The notes: a model not told the origin generated them from the letters alone. A stretch of 64,000 nucleotides of DNA from Conyzicola nivalis (GCF_014639655.1 NZ_BMGB01000001.1:2062882-2126881), one strand, 5' to 3'. Numbered from the stretch's first letter, positions 16,158-26,029 are shown. Made by a program: numbers and translations.

Positions 16158-18770
16158 GTGCACCCCGTAATCAACCGCCCCGTCCGCTTCGAACATCACG
16201 CGACCGAGGCGCTGGGGATCGACGTTCGCGCCCCGCGCATCTCCTGGCAGACCACGGCCGAACCCGGCTTCGTACAAGCCGCATACGAGCTCGAGTTCGA
16301 GCGAGGGGCGACCGTCGAATCCACCGGCCGCGTCGAGTCGACCGAACAGGTGCTCGTGCCGTGGACGGTGGCCCCGCTCGTTTCCCGCGAGCGGGTCGGC
16401 GTGCGCGTGCGGGTCTTCGGTTCCGACGGCAGCGTCTCGCCGTTCAGCGAGACCGGGTTCGTCGAGGCAGGGCTGCTCGAGCCCGGCGACTGGATCGCGC
16501 GCGCCGTCGGGCCCGCCTGGGCGGAAGAACCCGACACCGACCGGCGACCACCGCTCGTGCGCAACGATTTCAGGGTCGAGGGACCGGTTCGCCAGGCTCG
16601 CCTCTACGTCACGGCGCACGGCGTGCACGAAACCGAGATCAACGGCCTGAGGGTCGGCCGCGACATCCTCTCCCCCGGCTGGACGGTCTACGGCGAGCGC
16701 CTGCGCTACTACACGCACGACGTCACGGGCTTCCTGACCGAGGGCGACAACGCCATCGGCGCGTGGCTCGGCGACGGCTGGTACCGCGGACGCATGGGTT
16801 TCAACGGCGGCTATCGCAACCTCTACGGCTCGGACATCTCGCTCATCGCGCAGTTGGAGATCGAGTTCGCCGACGGTCGGCGGCAGACGGTGGCGACGGA
16901 TGACTCGTGGTCGGCGTCGTTCGGACCGATCCTCGAATCCGGACTCTACGACGGAGAGACCTACGACACCCGGTTGGAACAGGCCGGCTGGTCGAACGGC
17001 GGCTTCGACGCCTCGGCATGGACGCCGGTCGCCGTCACCCCGAGGGACCCGGCGACGTTCGTGGCGCCCGAGGGCCCGCCCGTGCGGTGCACGGAGGAGC
17101 TCGCGCCGGTCGAGATCATGCGCACCCCCACGGGCAGATACGTCCTCGACTTCGGCCAGAACCTCGTGGGCAGGCTGAGCATCGTGGTCGACGGTCCGGC
17201 GGGAACGACGGTCACCCTGCGGCACGCCGAGGTGATGCAGGACGGCGAGTTGTACACCCGGCCGCTGCGTCTCGCGGCGGCAACCGACACGATCGTCCTC
17301 GACGGGCTCGGCGAGCGCCGGTGGGAGCCCCGTTTCACCATCCACGGCTTCCGCTACGCGGAACTCGACGGCTGGCCGGGCGACCTGCGCCCCGGCGCGG
17401 TCACGGCGCGGGTGTATCACACCGATCTCGAGCGCACGGGGTGGTTCGAAACATCCGACCCGCTCGTCAACCGGCTGCACGAAAACGTGCGCTGGAGCAT
17501 GAGGGGCAACTTCGTCGACATCCCCACCGACTGCCCGCAGCGGGACGAACGCCTCGGCTGGACCGGAGACCTGCAGGTCTTCGCCCCCACCGCGTCGTTC
17601 CTCTACGACGTCTCCGGCATGCTCGGGTCGTGGTTGAAGGACGTCGCCGTCGAGCAGCTGGAGGACGGCACTGTGCCCTGGTACGTGCCGGTCATCCCCG
17701 GCGGCCCGACCTGGACACCGATCGATCCCGGCGCGGTGTGGGGCGACGTCGCGGTGCTCACGCCCTGGACGCTCTACGAGCGGTTTGGCGACGTCGGAAT
17801 CCTCGAGCAGCAGTACGAGAGCGCACGGAGGTGGGTCGACCTGATGGATTCGCTCGCCGGCGACAACCACCTCTGGAACACCGGGCGGCAGTTGGGCGAC
17901 TGGCTCGACCCCGCCGCGCCTCCCGAGGACCCGGCCGACGCGCTCACCGACAGGTACCTCGTCGCGACCGCCTACTTCGCCTTCTCCACCCGGACCCTCG
18001 CGGAGACCGCCCGCACCATCGGCCACGCCGACGACGCCGCCCACTACGGGCGGCTGGCTTCGGCGGTGCGCGAGGCGTTCATCACCGAGTACTTCGACGA
18101 GAGCGGGCGCATGACGAGCGACGCGCAGACCGCGTACGCGTTGGCGATCGAGTTTGACCTGCTTCCCGACGAGCCTCAGCGCGCGGACGTTGCACGATCG
18201 CGCGTCGGCGAGCTCGTGCACGAGGCGGACAACCGCATCGCCACGGGGTTCGCGGGTACGCCGGTCATCTCCGACGCGCTCACGCGGGCCGGCTCGGTCG
18301 ATATCGCCTACGACCTGCTGCTCGAGCGCGAATGTCCGTCCTGGCTGTACACGGTGCTGCAGGGCGGCACCACCATCTGGGAGCGATGGGACAGCAGGCG
18401 GCCGGACGGCAGCGTGAACCCGGGCGAGATGACGTCGTTCAACCACTACGCGCTCGGCGCGGTCGCCGATTGGATGCACCGCACGGTCGCGGGTATCTCG
18501 CCCGCCTCCCCCGGCTACCGCGACATCCTGGTGAAGCCGCAGCCCGGCGGCAACCTCACCTCCGCCTCGGCGACGCACCTGACACCGTATGGCACGGTGT
18601 CGGTCGCTTGGACGTTGGCGGACGGGCGCCTCGGCGTGGATCTGACGGTGCCGACCGGCTCGACGGCTCGGGTCGAGCTGCCCGGGTGCGAGCCGGCGAC
18701 GGTGGGCGCCGGTACGCACCGCTTCGACACGGCGCACGCCGCGGAAAGCCCGCAGGACGCCCTCGCGTAG
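16158..18770 (+). CDS. GH78 alpha-L-rhamnosidase
   Basis: An 870-residue glycoside hydrolase that removes terminal alpha-L-rhamnose from oligosaccharides or plant glycosides. The GH78 signature DCPQRDERLGWTGD, with catalytic acidic residues, is at about 456-469; it is preceded by N-terminal beta domains (EINGLRVGRDILSPGWT, LGDGWYRGRMGF) and followed by the alpha/alpha barrel (WERWDSRRPDG) and a C-terminal beta domain. There is no signal peptide, so it acts inside the cell on imported substrate. The GTG is seven bases after the permease stop. As the last gene of the operon it gives the best clue to the transporter's substrate. Confidence 0.92.
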   Translation: MHPVINRPVRFEHHATEALGIDVRAPRISWQTTAEPGFVQAAYELEFERGATVESTGRVESTEQVLVPWTVAPLVSRERVGVRVRVFGSDGSVSPFSETGFVEAGLLEPGDWIARAVGPAWAEEPDTDRRPPLVRNDFRVEGPVRQARLYVTAHGVHETEINGLRVGRDILSPGWTVYGERLRYYTHDVTGFLTEGDNAIGAWLGDGWYRGRMGFNGGYRNLYGSDISLIAQLEIEFADGRRQTVATDDSWSASFGPILESGLYDGETYDTRLEQAGWSNGGFDASAWTPVAVTPRDPATFVAPEGPPVRCTEELAPVEIMRTPTGRYVLDFGQNLVGRLSIVVDGPAGTTVTLRHAEVMQDGELYTRPLRLAAATDTIVLDGLGERRWEPRFTIHGFRYAELDGWPGDLRPGAVTARVYHTDLERTGWFETSDPLVNRLHENVRWSMRGNFVDIPTDCPQRDERLGWTGDLQVFAPTASFLYDVSGMLGSWLKDVAVEQLEDGTVPWYVPVIPGGPTWTPIDPGAVWGDVAVLTPWTLYERFGDVGILEQQYESARRWVDLMDSLAGDNHLWNTGRQLGDWLDPAAPPEDPADALTDRYLVATAYFAFSTRTLAETARTIGHADDAAHYGRLASAVREAFITEYFDESGRMTSDAQTAYALAIEFDLLPDEPQRADVARSRVGELVHEADNRIATGFAGTPVISDALTRAGSVDIAYDLLLERECPSWLYTVLQGGTTIWERWDSRRPDGSVNPGEMTSFNHYALGAVADWMHRTVAGISPASPGYRDILVKPQPGGNLTSASATHLTPYGTVSVAWTLADGRLGVDLTVPTGSTARVELPGCEPATVGAGTHRFDTAHAAESPQDALA

Positions 18771-18927
18771 TGCGTGAGCCGCCCGCATCCGTTTTGCCCG
18801 GTGCTAGGTGTGCCAACGCGATTCCCCGCGGGCGGCCCACGCCCCCGACGCGGCGGCGCGTTGGGATGGGGCGCTAGGGACGCCCTGATCTCTCTTCGGA
18901 GCACCCCCGAAATCGGATTGCCCCGAC

Positions 18928-20013
18928 CTAGTCGCGGGTCGCGTCACCTCGGGCGGCGAATCGACGGGCGAGCAGCAGCGCTCCGCCGCAGAGCAGGATC
19001 GCCGCGCCGATCGGTGCGACCATGGCGGCGTTCGAGCCGGTCGACGCGAGAACCTCGACCGTCGGCTCGTTCGTGTCGGCAACGTCCGACGGGGTGGGCG
19101 CCACCGTGGCGGCGGCGCTCGGTGCCAGGCCATCGGGGACCAGTGGTGTCGCGGCCGGCGTCAGAGGCGTTACGACGGCCGTGGGCGGGGTCGGAACGAC
19201 AGGCGGCGGGCACAGGCCGGGAGCGGCCACCACGGTGGCGGTCGCCGTCGTGATCACGGCGGGGGTGACCACCCAGGTGTTCGTGCCCTGCTCGAGCGCC
19301 CAGTCGGTCGTCGTGGTCGTGGTTGTGGTGGTGCGAGTGACGGAGTCGCAGTCGAGCGTCGTCTCGTCGGTGACATTGCGAACGGGCGCTGGGCGGTCGG
19401 GAACGATGGCGGCGCACGTGGGCTGGGCGGAGTCGAGCATTCCCGCCAGGATTCCGGTGAAGGACTTGGTTGCCGAACCGTCCGCGAACACGTGTCCGGC
19501 ATCGGCCGTGGCCGTGGCCGTGTACTGCGCCGGCCCGGTCACCGCGCTCGGAGTGTCCCAGCTCGAGTTCACCGGTTCGCCGAGTACGAGCCCGCCGTTC
19601 GTGTCGCAGGTTGCGGGGGTGACCGTCAGTGCCGCGTCGGCATCCGCCACGGCGGCCTGTTTGCAGGGCACGCTCGTGCCCGTGAAGTCGCGGTCGTACT
19701 GGGTTCCGCTGGCGTCGATCTCTACCACGTACTCGTGGGCGACGGCCGTGTCACCGAGCGGATAGGTCTCGTGCAGCGACGAGCCGAAGCGGGTCTCGTC
19801 GATCACTTCGGAATCGATCTCGACACTGACGCTGTTCACCATTGCGCCGTTCGTGCCGACGGAGTAATTTTCGAGCGCCACGGTGAGGGTGGAACACGTG
19901 GCCGAGGCTTCCGGGGTGTGGGCGGCCGCCGGTGCGGCCATTACCACCGTGGATGCGCCGAGCGCGATGGCTCCGGCGGCGATGGTCAGGGCAAGGGATT
20001 TTTTGATCGTCAA
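18928..20013 (-). CDS. LAXTG-anchored cell-surface protein, function unknown
   Basis: A 361-residue secreted protein. A signal peptide covers about residues 1-32 (TIKKSLALTIAAGA, then A-rich cleavage region). The body is Thr-rich with six or so cysteines and a run of nine threonines, followed by a Pro/Thr-rich spacer. The C-terminus is a sorting signal: LASTG at 322, a hydrophobic segment, then RRFAARG. LAXTG is the motif read by class E sortases of actinobacteria. The TTG start is supported by AGGAGA eight bases upstream. No sortase gene adjoins it. Enzymatic motifs were not recognised. Confidence 0.82.
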   Translation of the reverse strand: MTIKKSLALTIAAGAIALGASTVVMAAPAAAHTPEASATCSTLTVALENYSVGTNGAMVNSVSVEIDSEVIDETRFGSSLHETYPLGDTAVAHEYVVEIDASGTQYDRDFTGTSVPCKQAAVADADAALTVTPATCDTNGGLVLGEPVNSSWDTPSAVTGPAQYTATATADAGHVFADGSATKSFTGILAGMLDSAQPTCAAIVPDRPAPVRNVTDETTLDCDSVTRTTTTTTTTTDWALEQGTNTWVVTPAVITTATATVVAAPGLCPPPVVPTPPTAVVTPLTPAATPLVPDGLAPSAAATVAPTPSDVADTNEPTVEVLASTGSNAAMVAPIGAAILLCGGALLLARRFAARGDATRD

Positions 20014-20436
20014 ATTGCGGCTCTCCTAGGGTCGCCGAATACGGCGAGAGCGTTTGGGCGCAGCGCAATGGCCACGGCGGGCGGCGAGCGGTCGGGCAAC
20101 CGGGCCGGTTTCATCGAAATGCCGATCGCACATTGTGCGTGGCGCTGGGCGCGCCTCGCGAGGTCGATCGAGCTTTTGTCCGCGGCGGAATCGGGTGACA
20201 TCACCGCGGATTCCAGTAAGTTAGCAGCAATTGACTTCTGCTCGATAGTGATCCTGAGAGTTTTGTCCCCCATTCGGGGGTCAGTTCCGCGCAGACTCGG
20301 CGATCCCGGTTCAAGCGATTCTCAGCTTCGGGGACCAATGTCCCCCAAAACTGTTCCGCCGACTCGGCCGGATCGCACACTCCGCGAGATTTGGCGACCC
20401 CTAACGAACTTCGCGCCTCGCGGGTTGGCTTGAGTC
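20014..20436. other. Divergent intergenic region with a C5/G5 hairpin
   Basis: About 420 bases without a gene separate the wall protein and the HAD gene. It contains a tight hairpin, CCCCC-ATTC-GGGGG, at 20267-20280, preceded by GTTTTGT; a related element GTCCCCCAAAAC lies near 20340. A TTGACT at 20231 has no clear -10 partner. Promoters for both genes should lie here but I could not place them. Confidence 0.6.
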
Positions 20437-21120
20437 ATGACCGAAAACCGCAATCCCCGCCCCTTGGCCGTGCTGTTCGACATCGACGGCACCCTGGTCG
20501 ATTCCAACTACCTGCACATCGACTCGTGGGACCGCGCGTTCGCCTCGGTCGGGCACCCCGTCGACATCTGGCGCATCCACCGTTCGATCGGCATGGACTC
20601 GGGCAAGCTGCTCGAGGCGCTCCTGGGCGACGCCGCCGAGGCCGTGGGCGAGGCCGCGAAAGACGAGCACACCCGCCTCTACATGCAGACGACCGACCGG
20701 TTGCGCACGATCGGCGGCGCGCGGGAGCTGCTGGCCGAGCTGGCGCGCCGCAGTCATGCGGTAGTCCTCGCGACATCCGCCCCCGAAAGCGAATTGGAGA
20801 TCCTGCTCGGAGTTCTCGAGGTGGATGACTCGGTGAAGGCCGTCACCTCGTCGGAGGACGTGGGAACCGCCAAGCCCGAACCGGACATCATCGAGACGGC
20901 CCTCGACAAGGCCGAGGTGTCCGCCGACGCCGCGGTGATGGTCGGCGACTCCGTGTGGGACATCGTCGCGGCGAAACGCGCCGGGGTCATGAGCATCGGC
21001 GTGCTGAGCGGCGGGTTCGGGCGGGAAGAACTGCTGTCGGCCGGCGCGACTGTCGTCTACGAGGACGTCGCCGAGCTTCTCGAGCGACTCGACGAGAGCC
21101 CGCTCGCGGCGCAGGGCTAA
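20437..21120 (+). CDS. HAD-superfamily hydrolase, phosphoglycolate phosphatase-like
   Basis: A 227-residue HAD phosphatase with a helical cap. Motif I is FDIDGTLVDS with nucleophile Asp15 and acid Asp17; motif II is VVLATSAPESE; motif III and IV are TAKPEPDI and VMVGDSVWDIVAAKRAG. This subgroup dephosphorylates small sugar or glycolate phosphates in the cytoplasm, but the substrate is not fixed by sequence. TTGGCT lies six bases before the ATG, a weak match to the leaderless pattern seen elsewhere here. Confidence 0.88.
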   Translation: MTENRNPRPLAVLFDIDGTLVDSNYLHIDSWDRAFASVGHPVDIWRIHRSIGMDSGKLLEALLGDAAEAVGEAAKDEHTRLYMQTTDRLRTIGGARELLAELARRSHAVVLATSAPESELEILLGVLEVDDSVKAVTSSEDVGTAKPEPDIIETALDKAEVSADAAVMVGDSVWDIVAAKRAGVMSIGVLSGGFGREELLSAGATVVYEDVAELLERLDESPLAAQG

Positions 21121-21209
21121 GTCAAGCCCGGGAGCGAAACCCGGTCGGCGCGTAGCGTCGTGCAGACACGTCCGGCGAATTCTCGCCGACGCCGACAGGA
21201 GGACTCAGG

Positions 21210-21764
21210 ATGTCTCAGCGCAACACTCTCGTCAGAAGCATGCACGACCTCGGCCTGGCCGCCTGGTTCGGCGGATCGCTTATGGGCACGGTCGGACTGA
21301 ACGGCGGAGCCGCCACGGCGAAGTCCCCCGCGGAACGACTCGCCATCTCGTCACGCGGATGGGCCAAGTGGGCTCCCGTGCAGCTCGCCGCCATCGCGGT
21401 GCACGGCATCGGCGGACTCGGCCTGATCGCGGGCAACAAGACGCGTCTGGTCGGGCAGCAGGAAGCGCGCACGAACACCGTGATCAAGATCGTCATCACC
21501 GGCCTGGCCGGCGCCTCGACTCTCGCCTCCGGCCTCGTCGGCACGAAGATGGGCGAGCACGCCGCGGAAGGCGGCGAGGGGGTCACCGAGCCCGGCGCCG
21601 GTTCTTCCACCGAGCTGAGCAGCGCGCAGCGCATGCAGAAGGTGCTGCAGTGGACGACACCCCTCCTCACGTCGGTCTTGATCGTTCTCGCCGCCCAGCA
21701 GGGCGAACAGCAGCGACCGATCAAGGGCCTCTGGGAGACGACGCTCAAGAACCTGCGCCGCTAG
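21210..21764 (+). CDS. Conserved-looking membrane protein of unknown function
   Basis: A 184-residue protein with about four hydrophobic segments: GLAAWFGGSLMGTVGLNGG, PVQLAAIAVHGIGGLGLIAG, IVITGLAGASTLASGLVG and a C-terminal TPLLTSVLIVLAA. A charged, Glu/Gly-rich loop lies between the third and fourth. A good Shine-Dalgarno AGGAGG precedes the ATG. The stop shares one base with the start of the epimerase gene, so the two are coupled. I do not recognise a characterised family; a general membrane role is all that can be said. Confidence 0.72.
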   Translation: MSQRNTLVRSMHDLGLAAWFGGSLMGTVGLNGGAATAKSPAERLAISSRGWAKWAPVQLAAIAVHGIGGLGLIAGNKTRLVGQQEARTNTVIKIVITGLAGASTLASGLVGTKMGEHAAEGGEGVTEPGAGSSTELSSAQRMQKVLQWTTPLLTSVLIVLAAQQGEQQRPIKGLWETTLKNLRR

Positions 21765-22645
21765 TGAAGGTCGTTGTCACCGGTTCCCGGGGGAAAGTCG
21801 GCAGAGCCGCTACCCAGGCGCTGGTCGACCAGGGCCACGACGTGCTCGGCGTGGACCTGGTCAGGCCGGTTTTCGACGCGGGCGAAGTCATACCCGGCCG
21901 CTATCAGATGGCGGACCTGACCGACGCGGGCTCGGCCTACGCCGTCGTGGCGGGGGCCGACGCCGTGGTCCATGTCGCCGCGATCCCCCAGCCCACCGGC
22001 AACCCGCCGCACGTCGTCTTCCAGACGAACCTCATGTCGACGTTCAACCTGATCGAGGCGGCCGTGCGATTCGGGGTCAAGCGCTTCGTCAACATCTCCA
22101 GCGAGAGCATCGTCGGCAACTTCTTCCCGGAACGCCCGTTCCTTCCGTCCTACGCTCCCGTCGACGAGGAGCATCCGCTCCTGCCGCAGGACCCGTACGC
22201 GCTCTCCAAACACTTCGGCGAGCAGCTCATGGATGCGGCCGTACGTCGTTCCGACATCCGGGCGATCTCGATCAGACCGAGCACCGTGCACAATGAGGAC
22301 AACTACGAGGTCAACCTCGGCAAGCAGGTGCGCGACCCCTCGGTGCTGAGCGGCAACTTGTGGAGCTACATCGACGTCTACGATCTGGCCGACGCTATCG
22401 TGCTCGCGACCGAGTCCGACCTGCCCGGGCACGAGGTGTTCTACATAGCCTCCCCCGACAACGCGGGCGGGCACGACTTCGCCGAGATCCTGCACCGCTA
22501 CTACGGCGACCAGATCGAGCTCAGGCAGCTCGACCGCGTCGACGCCTCGGGGATCTCGACCGCCAAGGCCCGGCGTCTGCTCGGCTGGAATCCGACCAGG
22601 TCCTGGTCGGACTACCTCGACAACGACGGGCACGCCCTCTCCTGA
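21764..22645 (+). CDS. NAD-dependent epimerase/dehydratase
   Basis: A 293-residue extended short-chain dehydrogenase. The Rossmann motif VTGSRGKVG is at residues 4-12, and the catalytic YxxxK is in YALSKHFGEQL near 146-156, preceded by the conserved NISSES. Relatives include UDP-sugar epimerases and uronate dehydrogenases; the substrate cannot be fixed. The GTG start shares a base with the upstream stop and matches the expected N-terminus. It is followed 96 bases later by the quinoprotein gene, which makes a link to sugar oxidation possible. Confidence 0.85.
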   Translation: MKVVVTGSRGKVGRAATQALVDQGHDVLGVDLVRPVFDAGEVIPGRYQMADLTDAGSAYAVVAGADAVVHVAAIPQPTGNPPHVVFQTNLMSTFNLIEAAVRFGVKRFVNISSESIVGNFFPERPFLPSYAPVDEEHPLLPQDPYALSKHFGEQLMDAAVRRSDIRAISIRPSTVHNEDNYEVNLGKQVRDPSVLSGNLWSYIDVYDLADAIVLATESDLPGHEVFYIASPDNAGGHDFAEILHRYYGDQIELRQLDRVDASGISTAKARRLLGWNPTRSWSDYLDNDGHALS

Positions 22646-22741
22646 CCCGAGTACCACTCGGTGGATCGCCGCTTGCCATGCCCCTCGCGCCGGAATAGCG
22701 TCCGAGGCGACACCGGATCAACGACGATCGAGGAGCTGGCA

Positions 22742-25438
22742 ATGAACACACGTCTTGTGAATCGCAGGAGCATGGCGGGGCTCGGAGCGCTGCTGCTCCT
22801 GGCGCTCACCGCCGTACCCGCCCACGGCCTCGCGGCCGCCGCACCGGCCGAGAGCTCCGCGCCGAGCGGGCTCACGGGCCTCGAACCCACCGGCGACGAC
22901 ATGCCGACGGTGGGCGGCAACCTCGGCAATCAGCACTACTCCTCGCTGACGCAGATCGGCAAGCGCAACGTCGACAGGCTGGCGCCGGCCTGGCGCACCC
23001 ACGTGTCGGCCGTCGAGCCGGCCTCCGACGACGTCGGTCAGCAAACCACTCCGATCGTCGTCGACGGTGTCATCTACCTCGACTCGCCCAGCGGCGGGGT
23101 GATCGCCGTCGACGGCGCGACGGGCGCGAGCGTCTGGAAGTGGGAGCCCACCGAGTTCGACACGGTCGACACCCGGCGCGGGGTGTCGGCGGGCGAGGGC
23201 AGGATCTACACCCTGGCCGACGGCGACCGGGTCGTCGCGCTCGACCAGGCGACGGGCGAGCAGGTCTGGGTGGTGCAACCCACCGCGCCCGACGGCCAGA
23301 GCCTCGGCAACCTGGAACGCGTCGCGACCGTGTACAACGACGGCATCGTCTACGCGCACGCCGCCAACGGCGACCGAGCCGCCGTCGTCGCACTCGACGC
23401 CGACGACGGCAGCTACCTGTGGCACTTCTTCGGAGGCCCCGACCGGGACGCCGTCTACACCGACGTGAACGGCAACACCGTCGCGGCCGGCGAGACGTGG
23501 GGACCTCCGCTGCCCGACGGCACCGAGTGCGCCCTCATCGGCGGCGCGACGCCGTGGATCCACGGCTCGGTCGACCCCGAACTCGGCATGTACTACATGA
23601 CCTTTGGCAACGCCCGCAGCTGCCGGTCGTCGCAGGACGGGTCGCTCCGCCCCGGTGACAACCTCTTCTCGAGCACGCTCGTCGCGGTCGATGCGGCGAC
23701 GGGCGACTACAAGTGGCACTACCAGTCGATCCGGCACGACGTGTGGGACATGGACAACGTGCACCCGCCGACCCTCGCGAACATCGCCGTCGCCGGAGAG
23801 CCGCGCAAGGTGCTGTTCTACGGCAGCAAGTCCGGCCACCAGTTCGTCCTCGACCGCACCAACGGTCAGCCGGTGCTCCCGGTCGTCGAGAAAGAGATGA
23901 TCACCGACTCGAGGCAGAACCACGCGGAGACGCAGCCCTTCCCCGAGAAGCGGCTGCTCCCGGAGTGCGTGGTCTGGGAGAAACTGGACCCGGACAACGT
24001 TCCCGGCGATCCGTGGCGCGCGGTGCCGAACTACAACGGTTACCAGCCCGACGCGGAAGGCAATCTGGTCTTCAATCCCGAAAGTTATGTGGCTGCGGAT
24101 GAACCGTTCCTGACCTATCCGCAAAACTACCCCTCCGACCACCGCCAGGGCTGCATGTACGACCCGCAGTGGGACCTGCCGATCCTCTCGACCACGAGTC
24201 AGAACGGTGGCGGCGACTGGTCGAACAACGCCTACAGCCACAGCACGAACATGGTCTACTTCCCGTACGGCACGAACCCGGTGGCCCACTGGAACGGTGC
24301 CGCGGCAAACGGCCAGCGGGCGATCGGCCAGTACCAGACCGGCGGCATCCTCGGCTATGACGCGTCGACGGGCGAGGTGAGGTGGCAGAACCACCTGGGC
24401 ACCGACATGTCGCACGGCCAGGGTCCCCTCGCGACCGCGTCCGACCTGTTGTTCGCTGGACAGATCGACGGCCGCCTGCTCGCCATGAACGCCCGCGACG
24501 GCAAGGTGCTGTGGGACTTCCAGACCGGTACGGGCATCGCGTCCGCGCCCGTCACGTACAGCGTGAACGGCGAGCAGTACGTGGCGGTGTTCGCCGCCGG
24601 TTCGACGAACCCGTACGGCGCCTCGGTCACCCAGGGCGACTCGCTGTGGGCGTTCAAGCTCGGAGGAAGTTACACCACGGAGTCGGGAAGCCCGGAAGGC
24701 CCCGATCCGGCTCCGCTGTCGATCAGGCGGCCGGTGAGCGGCGCCGCGGTGGAGGGCGCAACCGTCGGCAACACGGTGCTCCTGGCCCGCGGCGACCGCA
24801 CGACCGACACCGCCGCCGTGCGTGACAGTACGGCGCAGAACGCCATGCAGCCGACGCACCTGCGCGTGCCGGTGGGGAGCACGGTCACGTTCCTGAACCC
24901 GGGCGCGGAGACCTTCCCTGGCTTCCCGAACCAGAAGGAGCACTGCGCAACCCAGTTCTTCGAGGGTGAGTTCAACGCACGGCTGCAGCCCGGCGAGACC
25001 TACCAGCACACCTTCGACCGTGCCGGGGAGTACTTCTTCAACGACTGCACCGACCCGAGGCCGACCGGCAAGATCGAGGTCTACCTCACCCCGCAGGACC
25101 AGCCGGGAGCGCTGCGGTTCCTTCCCAGCCGGCTGAACCTGGAACCGAAGAAGAGCATCTTCTCGCCGGTCACGAGCAAGGTCTTCGCGTACTTCCAGCT
25201 GCCGCGGGGGTACACCTACGACAGCGGGGCGGCGCTCATCGCGCCACTGTCGCAGAACCCGGTCGAGCCGACCAAGGTGACCTCGCTGAAGAACCACGTC
25301 GTGCTCGTGTTCGACGAGGCCGACATCGACCACAACGTGCCGGAGGGCCAGACGTCGCTGACGGTGCGGTTGAACGTGCTGCGCGACGGGGTGCAGGAGC
25401 AACTCACGTCTACGGCGACAGTGCGCGTCGTGAAGTGA
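22742..25438 (+). CDS. Secreted PQQ-type quinoprotein with degenerate cupredoxin domain
   Basis: An 898-residue exported protein. A signal peptide covers about residues 1-32 (NRRSMAGLGALLLLALTAVPAHG). Residues about 50-650 form a PQQ beta-propeller of the alcohol dehydrogenase class, with motifs NQHYSSLTQIGKRNVDRL, DAATGDYKWHYQ, GYDASTGEVRWQ and LLAMNARDGKVLWDFQTGTG. Residues about 700-782 look like a cupredoxin, but the copper motif is broken: YFFNDCTDPRP has Cys with neither the following His nor the Met. A further domain of about 110 residues ends the protein. The ATG follows GAGGAG. Activity would need PQQ, and no pqq genes are seen. Confidence 0.8.
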   Translation: MNTRLVNRRSMAGLGALLLLALTAVPAHGLAAAAPAESSAPSGLTGLEPTGDDMPTVGGNLGNQHYSSLTQIGKRNVDRLAPAWRTHVSAVEPASDDVGQQTTPIVVDGVIYLDSPSGGVIAVDGATGASVWKWEPTEFDTVDTRRGVSAGEGRIYTLADGDRVVALDQATGEQVWVVQPTAPDGQSLGNLERVATVYNDGIVYAHAANGDRAAVVALDADDGSYLWHFFGGPDRDAVYTDVNGNTVAAGETWGPPLPDGTECALIGGATPWIHGSVDPELGMYYMTFGNARSCRSSQDGSLRPGDNLFSSTLVAVDAATGDYKWHYQSIRHDVWDMDNVHPPTLANIAVAGEPRKVLFYGSKSGHQFVLDRTNGQPVLPVVEKEMITDSRQNHAETQPFPEKRLLPECVVWEKLDPDNVPGDPWRAVPNYNGYQPDAEGNLVFNPESYVAADEPFLTYPQNYPSDHRQGCMYDPQWDLPILSTTSQNGGGDWSNNAYSHSTNMVYFPYGTNPVAHWNGAAANGQRAIGQYQTGGILGYDASTGEVRWQNHLGTDMSHGQGPLATASDLLFAGQIDGRLLAMNARDGKVLWDFQTGTGIASAPVTYSVNGEQYVAVFAAGSTNPYGASVTQGDSLWAFKLGGSYTTESGSPEGPDPAPLSIRRPVSGAAVEGATVGNTVLLARGDRTTDTAAVRDSTAQNAMQPTHLRVPVGSTVTFLNPGAETFPGFPNQKEHCATQFFEGEFNARLQPGETYQHTFDRAGEYFFNDCTDPRPTGKIEVYLTPQDQPGALRFLPSRLNLEPKKSIFSPVTSKVFAYFQLPRGYTYDSGAALIAPLSQNPVEPTKVTSLKNHVVLVFDEADIDHNVPEGQTSLTVRLNVLRDGVQEQLTSTATVRVVK

Positions 25439-25474
25439 GCGACGAGTAGCCATCACCGGGGCCGGTCGTGGTCG

Positions 25475-26026
25475 CTATAACCCGCGTTCGATCGCGCGGG
25501 CGGCGGCCACGATCGCGTCCCGCTCGACCTGGTCGACCTCACCCGCCGGCGAGTGCAGCGAGACCGCGGCCTCGATGCCGGGCGAGCGGATCTGCTCCGA
25601 GAGCTGAGAGGGTAAGGCGTGCACGGCGGGAGTGCGATCGCCGACGCGTCGGGCGACCTGGGTCGCCTTGCCCCGCACGATCGCGATGAGCACCATCTCG
25701 GACCCGTCGCGGATCGTCAGCTCGACGGTCGACCCCGTGTCGTTGCGGAGCACCGACATGATCGGCAACGCCGCGCGCCTCAGCTTCTGGGGAGTCTCAG
25801 CGAGCTGGCCCAGCTCGAAGAGCCGCAACCCCAGGCGGATGGTCGTACCGTCACGCTCCAGGTAGTGGCGGCTGACGAGCCCGCTCACCAACCGGGATAC
25901 CGTCGATTTGGGAAGGCCGGCCCGCTGGGCGAGTTCCGTGACACCCATCCCGCGGTCGTCGTCGCCGAGGATCTCGAAGATGACGGTGATGCGGTCGAGC
26001 ACACCGACCGGGTCATCCGCCGGCAT
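25475..26026 (-). CDS. IclR-family regulator, short form
   Basis: A 183-residue IclR-type protein. The winged HTH occupies residues about 8-60 (VLDRITVIFEILG, MGVTELAQRAGLPKSTVSRLVSGL, HYLERDG), followed by the conserved linker LGLRLFELGQLA. The effector domain is cut short: the family is usually about 250 residues and the C-terminal half of the ligand pocket is missing. It starts three bases after the stop of a full-length paralogue, so the two are cotranscribed, and it ends convergently with the quinoprotein gene. It may bind DNA without the normal effector response, or work with its partner. Confidence 0.82.
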   Translation of the reverse strand: MPADDPVGVLDRITVIFEILGDDDRGMGVTELAQRAGLPKSTVSRLVSGLVSRHYLERDGTTIRLGLRLFELGQLAETPQKLRRAALPIMSVLRNDTGSTVELTIRDGSEMVLIAIVRGKATQVARRVGDRTPAVHALPSQLSEQIRSPGIEAAVSLHSPAGEVDQVERDAIVAAARAIERGL

Positions 26027-26029
26027 CGG

